Below are positions 7,722 to 13,250 of a DNA stretch of 13,250 nt, in pieces (positions within the stretch are counted from its first letter, which is position 1; each line of letters opens with the position of its first letter). The notes under the pieces are model-generated. The model searched no databases. It was given only the letters and a program-made list of their open reading frames with translations, and was not told where the DNA came from. Origin of the DNA: Larix sibirica (taxonomy: Eukaryota > Streptophyta > Pinopsida > Pinales > Pinaceae); contig NWUY0303927913.1 in the NCBI GenBank assembly GCA_004151065.3, positions 1-13,250 of the forward strand. Direction: 5' to 3'. Position numbers and translations under genes: made by a program.

Positions 7722-8393
7722 ACCAAGGTCACGAAAAAGTGTAGTATCAAAATTTTTTAAGTGTATAATTATTGATGAAATGGAGTTAGAATTAGTAGCC
7801 CTTGACGTGTGTGTTGTGGTGTTTGGAAGCCCCTACATGTATATGAGGGATGCAGTCTTAATCAAGAGATCAAATTAGTACCACTTGACCAAGGATGGGA
7901 ATTCATTCATCATCAATGCACATAAAGGTAAATCAAAGATATCATTGGTAAGTGCCAACCAAGCCAAAATGTGGATTAACGCAAGTAAGATATATGTTTT
8001 TATTTTCTTACGAGAGAATCAATCGAGCAATGAATCAGTAAGAGTAAAGGCATCCTTGGAAGGATGTGCCCCAGATAAAAAAAGAAAAATACATTGGTTG
8101 GAGGAGCTGCTACAGAAATACAAAGTGCTCTAGGATCATACAGCGATACTACCTAAGAGGAAAGTAGAGCATGAGATACAGTTGTCGCCTAACTCCTTAT
8201 TACCAAATATTTGGATATATAGACAGTCTATTCTAGAATAAAATGAAGTGAAGAAGCAGTTGCAGTAGTTGTTGGAGCAAGGGTTGATTCGACCAAGCAC
8301 CTCACCTCATACTCCTTGCATCAAGCATAGGTTTGTTCTACTTGGAACTAGTTCACTTGCCGGCGACACTCGTTTCCTCCTATGTATTTTAGC

Positions 8394-8442
8394 ATTTTTT
8401 TTCTTTTTGGGATTTTATTATAATATGAAAAAGAAAAAAAAT
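8394..8442. repeat. Perfect 15-bp A/T-rich inverted repeat
   Basis: Arm 8394-8408 (A, eight T, C, five T) is exactly complementary to 8428-8442 (five A, G, eight A, T), with a 19-base loop. The interrupting C/G is matched on both arms, which makes this more than two homopolymer runs. It lies less than 100 bases after the reverse transcriptase similarity ends. Confidence 0.85.
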
Positions 8443-8829
8443 CAAATACTCCAAAACTATTGATGGAAAAGAGTCAATTCTTACTTATATCTGGAAGCAG
8501 TCGTGTCACACTTGAAGAAAGCACATTTTTTTTTAGTCTTTATCTTAGCAATTTGGGTTTTTAGCATGGATTTAGGAAATTGAACTTGTTTATGCAATAT
8601 CCCCCCGGCTAGTTATTCTTCCAGTCATTATGGAGAAGTTTGTTGATGTCTCATATATCACAGACTTATTTTTTTGCTCATATTTGAGTCTATACTATCT
8701 CAGTCACTTATTGTGTCGTGCTTTTTGTTCAAGGGAAGTTTTTAACATGTGTCAGCCACTCCTTCGAACTCTTGACTTTTTCATGTCAGCCTTCCTGTAT
8801 GTCAAGTACGTTTTAGAATCAATCAATTC
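8443..8829. other. No gene seen
   Basis: T-rich sequence between the truncated gag-pol and dispersed-repeat copy 2. It contains 'ccccccgg' at 8602-8609 and an open plus frame from 8630 that runs into the repeat without any recognisable protein character. I regard that frame as chance. Confidence 0.4.
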
Positions 8830-9285
8830 GTCCTTCCAAATCCTTGGCCTTCTACTATACCTTGTGTTGGATGATGTAGGATGCCTTAATTCCCTCTTTT
8901 CGGCATATCACTTCCCATCGAATTTCAATTCATTTATTACAGGATAGTGATCTAAAGTATTTTTAGTACCTTGCAATTTTCATTCAGCAATGTCAGGTTT
9001 CCTCACTATTGACAGTGTGAATACATCAATGTACTCATCTATTCAGATTTGTTAGATTGTACTAGGTACCTTTCCACTCATTATCATAATTGGTGATTTG
9101 GATCGCATTTTTTAACTGTATACATCAATGCCTAGTAATCAAATGGTGTCTTACTATGTTCGAATTCAAGGAACTTATTCGCATGGTTTAGACTCACACC
9201 TGTAATGGTTTGGTTTGAATACTTGGGGTCCATTATAGATTCACATCTTTTGTTATGACTCGAGTTGCAATGGATTGTCATTTAC
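8830..9285 (+). repeat. Dispersed ancient repeat, copy 2
   Basis: Aligns in the same orientation with 345-785 over most of its length, with shared islands near 8880, 8967, 9003, 9079, 9136 and 9222. It is shorter by about 30 bases near 9030. It follows the truncated gag-pol by about 500 bases. If the pair were LTRs of one element, the interior would be about 8 kb; but TG/CA ends, primer-binding site and polypurine tract are not visible next to them, so a dispersed family is equally likely. Confidence 0.6.
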
Positions 9286-9840
9286 TCATTTTATGACACT
9301 AATACTTGTGTAGATCGATTTTTTCAATACTTGTTTACAAATATCTTCATTTGATTTTGAGATATAGATGCATTGTGTATTGCTTCATGGCTATGATCTC
9401 TTTTGACATTGATCCACAGTGTATTCATTTTTATGGCCATGATCACTGCTTATATATCTCATGGATCTATAATGTACTTAATTTGGCCACCATGCCTGTT
9501 GTTACTCTTGATCGTGGGTATGCTCGTCTCGGGAAGAGAGAGTTCTAACCTGTTCTATTGTCAGTTACTGCTTATGTGTAGCATTTGGTGATTTCTCTCG
9601 ATTCTACCTTGCATTTACTTATGAATATTTATAATGTATTTCATCTATTAGTTGTTCTTCTAACCTCACATATTAGAGGGAATTTTTTATAGCATACTTT
9701 TCCACGTCATTTGCAGAGATACTCATTTTATATTTTTCTATGATCTCCCCCCCTTACAAACTTCCTTGTCCTATTGTGGACCATTTATAATATCCCTTCT
9801 CAGTAAAAAACCTTTAAAAATACCATTTTTATGCTTATAC
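9286..9840. other. No gene seen
   Basis: AT-rich sequence. Overlapping plus frames near 9306-9591 have hydrophobic, low-complexity translations and no motif. 'atggctatgatctc' (9388) and 'atggccatgatcac' (9433) are a short diverged pair. The C run at 9746-9753 precedes 'ttacaaacttccttg'. Nothing can be assigned. Confidence 0.45.
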
Positions 9841-9930
9841 TTCCTTGGTAGTGTATATCCCATGTATAAGCTCCTTGGTAGTGTATATCCTGCATATAAG
9901 CTCCTTTGTAGTGTATAGCCTGCCCCTATT
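9841..9930. repeat. Three tandem 30-bp units
   Basis: Units 9841-9870, 9871-9900 and 9901-9930 each contain 'tcctt(g/t)gtagtgtata(t/g)cc' and, in the first two, '(ca)tgtataag/gcatataag'. Units 1 and 2 are nearly identical; unit 3 is diverged in its second half. Equal period without indels suggests a younger array than the others in this window. Confidence 0.9.
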
Positions 9931-9959
9931 TTAAGGTAAAAAGAATTCTAGGGAAAAGT

Positions 9960-10330
9960 GAAATAAATTTCATGGGTTCTAACCTCCTTTTTTCTATAAA
10001 TAACTACCCCTAACTTCCGTAGATACCTCCTCAAAAGTATAAAAGAGGCTAAAGAGAAGTTGAGAAGGAGGAGAGAATACCTATAGCATCATAATGCTAC
10101 CATTTTATGCATAGAATCCACAACCCTAGATCCATGTCTCCAAGTTTTTTTCCTTTCTGGAAATATGAATTTCTAGTAGTCTTCACCTTTGATCTAGTTA
10201 GAAAGCTAGCATTCTACTTGCGTGGACTTGTCTTGAGTGGAACATGGAGAAGTATTGCAAGTGTGTGACCTGGGTGGAGGAATTGAGACTTTAGGTCTAG
10301 AATAGTGTCACAACAAAGAACAAGTGAAAC
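9960..10330 (+). mobile_element. Possible plus-strand LTR core (TATA and purine-rich leader)
   Basis: A 'tataaata' at 9997-10004 and 'tataaaag' at 10038-10045 are followed by a purine-rich stretch (10047-10079) of the sort found just after LTR transcription starts. The 30-bp tandem array lies upstream, as U3 repeats often do. Further downstream I see no gag, primer-binding site or second LTR. The call rests on layout only. Confidence 0.25.
10038..10045 (+). promoter_or_regulatory. TATA-like box
   Basis: TATAAAAG followed by GGC within two bases and a GA-rich leader matches plant core-promoter style better than the AT-rich background. No gene follows in frame, so it is at best a relic LTR promoter. 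Confidence 0.35.
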
Positions 10331-10492
10331 CATTCTTATGTATTGTTGTTATATTTATATAAATAACTTCCCTATCTATCCAATTTATGTGTTAAGTTCA
10401 TGTTTGTGATATATTAATTACGTAATACATTTAATTGCGGTCAAATATTTCTATATTTGCATCCATTCTCTATTGTGTTTTTGTTTCCTTAT

Positions 10493-11211
10493 TGTTTTCA
10501 GATATTCAAGAGCGCAACAAGACTAAATATTCAAGAAAGGGATCTACTTCAAATGTTGGACTACATGTAGGTTTCTTGTTTTCTTATTTGAGTTAGATAT
10601 TGGTTGTAAATATTTATTTTGATTGCTTGTTTGGAAATTGTTTAAGTTATTTATGGGCATCGCTCTTTGATGACTGTAACCCATAGTCATTAGGGGATTT
10701 TCCCTAAAACACATGGCTACGGGGGATTGTTCCAAATCATTCAAGATGTTGTAATTGTGAGTAGCTTTCATGTCGGGGTTATGGATAGTTCATCAAAGTG
10801 GTGGCTTTCGAATACGATAGATCTAGTCATTACTAGGACATTGTATCTACAAAGGCCCCTAGTGGTAGTAGGGATGTGTTCCCTCTATGGAGGGTCAAAC
10901 GTTATGTAACCTTTGTTACGAGTCTAAATATTAATTCCATCTGTGATCATGTAGATGTTTTGGAAGGTTCCATCGCCTAAGGGGCAGGGTTCTCCATTTG
11001 TTTTAACCTGCATGAACAAGCTACCATGACTTTGTGGGACTTTGTGGGTCTTGCGCACACTAGTTCATTGGCTTAGTGGAATTGCACATTGGAGTACCAT
11101 GACTAGGTGGTATTGAGGATTTGCGCACATATTCTTATATTTCTTCAAATTGGAACATAGACACCAAGTCCAACAACCTCTTGACATTAATGACAACACC
11201 AAAGTGTAACA
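10493..11211 (-). mobile_element. Probable copia-type 3' LTR on the minus strand
   Basis: Read on the minus strand, a polypurine tract is followed directly by TGTTACACTTTGGTGTTGTC, a start typical of plant copia LTRs that alternates with 'gttgacatcaatgac'-like sequence. The 5' boundary (plus 11211) is therefore fairly sure. The other end is a guess: the minus-strand sequence reaches CTGAAAACA at plus 10493, which would give an LTR of about 720 bp. Inside, 'accatgact' and 'ttgcgcaca' recur 70-73 bases apart (11023/11096 and 11051/11121), an internal duplication. A minus open frame at 10544-10771 is a shadow. Confidence 0.45.
11029..11049. repeat. 10-bp tandem duplication
   Basis: 'gactttgtgg' is repeated back to back ('gactttgtgggactttgtggg') inside the minus-strand LTR. 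It is a short slippage event. Confidence 0.8.
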
Positions 11212-11223
11212 ATCTCTCCCTTT
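11212..11223 (-). promoter_or_regulatory. Polypurine tract next to the minus-strand LTR
   Basis: The minus strand reads AAAGGGAGAGAT immediately before the LTR start TGTTACAC. In retroelements the polypurine tract resists RNase H and primes plus-strand DNA synthesis, and it always abuts the 3' LTR. Position and sequence both fit. Confidence 0.55.
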
Positions 11224-11612
11224 GTCATTGATGTCAACCAATTATGAATTTGTGCTCCTCTTGATCATGAACTCTTATGTTCTGTTTGCACATAATATAG
11301 CACTCCCCCTGTATTTATGCTATTTTTATCCTTTGCATCTACCACGCAACCTTTGATCAATATTTATCTATTGTTTTTCATCTTCCCGTACTTCCTACGC
11401 AGTTCTATGTCATCGAGATGTGCTTCGTAGTATCTCTCCCCCTTTGGCATCAGTGGAAAAAGGATACTCCCCCTATCTTTATGCTTTCATTCCCTTTTAT
11501 TTTTGTTGCTTTTGTTGTGTTGCGTTGAGTTCCCCTGCAACATGTACATATAGCATTGTCTATGTAGTTGTCTCAAACACCATTACTATAGGTATGCTCC
11601 CCCTTCGCAGTT
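11224..11612 (-). mobile_element. Copia 3' untranslated region with repeated G-rich tracts
   Basis: Minus-strand 'AGGGGGAG'-type blocks recur at plus 11301-11309, 11436-11451 (with 'GATGCCAAAGGGGGAGAG'), 11467-11475 and 11594-11602. Plant copia elements often have several such purine tracts between the end of pol and the LTR. No reverse transcriptase or RNase H can be read upstream in minus sense (11620-12150). The plus open frame at 11420-11737 overlaps this region and is a shadow. Confidence 0.45.
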
Positions 11613-12155
11613 GTAAATTTTCTTTCATCTTGATCTTTTGTTCCTGTCTTGTATTGATTCAATCACATTTAACTTCTTGTATCAAAAAATGCATTACAGA
11701 ATTATATTCTTGTGTTGGTTGCCTCTATACTGCATGATTCCTTGTCTACTTGACTTTGCACACAATGCTCTATTGCAGCCTCCTAGTTTCATGCTTCCCA
11801 TTTCTTTGATTTGACTGCACCATATTTTTTTCATGTCACCCATTTGTTCCAATTGATCCGTCTGGCTTTCTTCTTTTACTGGCATTTTAGCACGACAAAT
11901 ATTCCTTTCTCAGCTATTATTAATGACGAGGATCTTGTATTGCTACCTTTTTAACCTCGCTTATCACGCTTTCCAATAACTCCTCGATGTAAACCATACT
12001 GATTTGACATTTGACACACTTGAAATGTGTGAAAATGTTTTGGTATGTCAGTTATGACTCATGTACTTGCATGATTTAGTAGGATTTTTTCCTTGAGTGA
12101 AATGTCCTTAATTTATGTCAACAAGAATTGTTAGACAAGTTGCGATGTCCACCGT
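11613..12155. other. No recognisable gene; expected pol end not found
   Basis: If the minus-strand copia call is right, the end of pol should lie here. I can read only short minus peptides (for example at 11694-11885, rich in Gln, Met and Lys) with no RNase H or reverse transcriptase motif. The internal part of that element is either deleted or too decayed to see. Confidence 0.45.
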
Positions 12156-12259
12156 GAATGCAATTAAAATCGACGTCCCTTCAATTTGCTTCGAAGCATC
12201 CAAACATGAATGCAATTAATTTCAATGTCCGTTCAATTTGCTTTGAGGTGCGCAAATTG
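12156..12259. repeat. Two-copy 52-bp tandem repeat
   Basis: Units 12156-12207 and 12208-12259 share 'gaatgcaatta', 'aatgtcc(c/g)ttcaatttgctt' or its variant 'gacgtccc...', and 'cgaagcatcc/tgaggtgcgc'. The period is 52, not a multiple of three, so the open plus frame that crosses both units is not conserved between them. Confidence 0.85.
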
Positions 12260-12356
12260 GTGACCTTCCAATCTATTTATGGGCTACTCACCATACAAAG
12301 ATTCATCAAGCTTTCATGGTTTTTGTCATTTTTTCTTACTTCTGTCGCGATAGCTA

Positions 12357-12763
12357 GCTCTCTTCAACAAGTCAATGTAGCTATTGGTAGGATTTCTGAG
12401 TTAGTCCAATATCAGCGACAAGAGTTTGCAGCCAATTTAGAGAGTCACGTGTCTCAGATCAAGGAAGCACATATAGGGGAGTGGTATGCCTAGTCTCAAG
12501 TGAATCAAAGGAATGTACATGAAATTGCGGTATTGAAAGACTAAGTTGGGCAATTAGAGCAACAACAGGAGCAAATATTGATTCTTCTATAGCAGTTGCA
12601 AATGGACCATATCAATCTTACCAACCAATTCCCATAAGAGCTCAACTTATACCAACCCCTGCAGGCTTTTAGTTTCAAGAAGTCTTCACCAGACCTTGAG
12701 CTTCATTTATTTCTGCATTCATCCAACCATGTCGCGGAGCCAGACCTCGAGCTTCTGCTCTAA
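12357..12763 (+). pseudogene. Decayed Gln-rich coiled-coil coding sequence, family unknown
   Basis: One plus frame stays protein-like for about 135 codons although it carries four stops (12491 TAG, 12542 TAA, 12590 TAG, 12635 TAA), and it ends at TAA 12761. The first part, SSLQQVNVAIGRISELVQYQ then RQEFAANLESHVSQIKEA, has heptad-like spacing of hydrophobic residues. Later stretches (VGQLEQQQEQILILL, QLQMDHINLTNQF) continue the coil. Near the end a P-D-L-E-L motif occurs twice (12690 and 12742 areas). A hydrophobic run, LSWFLSFFLTSVAIASS, lies just upstream and could be a membrane segment or chance. The true start is unknown; a Met at 12158 lies in the 52-bp repeat and is unlikely to be original. 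There is no frameshift, so decay is milder than in the gag-pol remnant. It could be the C-terminal end of a transposon-borne accessory protein or of a host gene fragment. Confidence 0.5.
12689..12755 (+). repeat. 16-bp direct repeat at the end of the coiled-coil frame
   Basis: 'ccagaccttgagcttc' (12689-12704) and 'ccagacctcgagcttc' (12740-12755) differ at one base and are 51 bases apart, a multiple of three. In the plus frame both encode P-D-L-E-L, so the duplication preserved the frame. Confidence 0.8.
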
Positions 12764-13250
12764 TTTGATTTTGTAACTATCATATCTGCCCAAGATATAA
12801 GGGGACATTTTGTATATACTACATTTTGTAATGACACTACTATAATATAATACAAATCAATTTGTGCGACATCCTCATGAGTTTTTCTTTTCTACGACAT
12901 GAATATAAAATCAATTGTGCTTCGATTTCATCCTCCTTTTTTGTGTCTTTGAATTTATGCATGGAGGTGAAGCTCCTTTGTCTATATGTGCATATTGTTA
13001 GTCATCCTTTATGTTGTCCTTTTCTTTGACAGAATTCTTCAGTACATCAGCAAAAATTCTTGTACCTGCCTCATGGTTAGATATATTTGAACTAGAACTC
13101 TTATTGCGACTGTTATATTGATGTTGAAAACAATGTTTTCCACTCTAGACTAATATATGTACACCATTTTTGTAACATTTTCATATATGAATATTACTTG
13201 AACATGATTATGTGAATTTTGGCTACACTGTTCTAGTTTCCTTGAATTCA
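12764..13250. other. AT-rich 3' flank; no gene seen
   Basis: Follows the coiled-coil remnant. 'acattttgta' is repeated at 12807 and 12823, and an AT-rich 'tataatataataca' follows, as in plant 3' untranslated regions. A degenerate tandem pair, 'aaatcaatttgtgc...catcctc' (12854-12892) and 'aaatcaattgtgc...catcctc' (12908-12950), comes next. From 12960 on I see nothing assignable. Confidence 0.4.

Larger units (their letters stand above)
6480..8345 (+). pseudogene. Ty3/gypsy gag-pol remnant, truncated in reverse transcriptase
   Basis: Order along the plus strand: a gag N-terminal and capsid-like part with a charged linker (KEPQKEPKKEK, about 6602-6634) and the gag signature WEDFKTQIKSKY (about 6895-6930); a CCHC-type zinc knuckle (7323-7364); an aspartic protease region (about 7545-7720); then a linker and the start of reverse transcriptase, LEQGLIRPSTSP (about 8275-8310). 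Gag-protease-RT with this RT entry motif places it in Ty3/gypsy. It is dead. The frame moves from phase 2 to 1 near 6870, to 3 near 6930, and to 1 between 7721 and 7774. There are many stops (for example 7876, 8131, 8239 and 8266). The last knuckle Cys is Tyr, and the protease Asp is Tyr. RT similarity stops near 8315, so the rest of pol, RNase H and integrase are missing. A working element would have copied itself through an RNA intermediate in virus-like particles. Confidence 0.85.

Noticed and set aside
8602-8609. CCCCCCGG as a regulatory or restriction-type signal
   Set aside because: A single short GC-rich run with no partner and no gene nearby.
9306-9591. Overlapping plus frames as membrane protein genes
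   Set aside because: Hydrophobic translation is expected from T-rich DNA. There is no start context, neighbour or motif.
1-13250. A CRISPR array, toxin-antitoxin pair, tRNA or prophage-like system
   Set aside because: The tandem repeats here have no unique spacers of constant length, no associated genes exist, and the coding remnants are of plant retroelement type.

Overview
The window looks like repeat-rich nuclear DNA from a plant with a large genome. There is no intact gene: no open frame exceeds about 112 codons, the DNA is AT-rich, and every coding-like stretch is broken by stops and frameshifts. I see no bacterial operon, CRISPR array, tRNA or rRNA. The mix of decayed Ty3/gypsy gag-pol, LTR-like pieces with plant-type U5 ends, polypurine tracts and many short degenerate minisatellites suggests a conifer or another gymnosperm. 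That assignment is inference from memory of such repeats, not proof.

Layout, left to right. 1-330 looks like the 3' part of an LTR. 345-785 is one copy of an old dispersed repeat whose second copy lies at 8830-9285 in the same orientation. 1150-1330 is a degenerate minisatellite. 1330-1950 resembles a minus-strand LTR with a TATA-like box and an internal duplication. 2342-4124 (minus) holds the most interesting item: a long, badly decayed coding sequence of some 550-600 codons, readable only by following frameshifts, containing an in-frame 18-bp (six-residue) tandem repeat and matching no domain I can name. 4482-5037 contains three layers of short repeats. 5149-5955 is a direct duplication in what looks like the U3/R part of an LTR, with a U5-like end near 6130-6200.

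6480-8345 (plus) is a Ty3/gypsy gag, zinc knuckle, protease and start of reverse transcriptase, dead by many lesions and cut off abruptly. 8394-8442 carries a perfect 15-bp inverted repeat. 9841-9930 is three tandem 30-bp units, and 10038-10045 is a TATA-like box. About 10493-11211 (minus) is a probable copia-type 3' LTR with its polypurine tract at 11212-11223, and more G-rich tracts (minus strand) as far as about 11605. 12156-12259 is a two-copy tandem repeat. 12357-12763 (plus) is a decayed, Gln-rich coiled-coil coding sequence followed by AT-rich 3' flanking DNA.

Nothing here is expected to work as a gene system. The picture is nested, old retroelements in both orientations. I did not find a functional novel system; the minus-strand decayed ORF and the coiled-coil remnant are the best candidates for undescribed protein families carried by, or trapped among, these elements.
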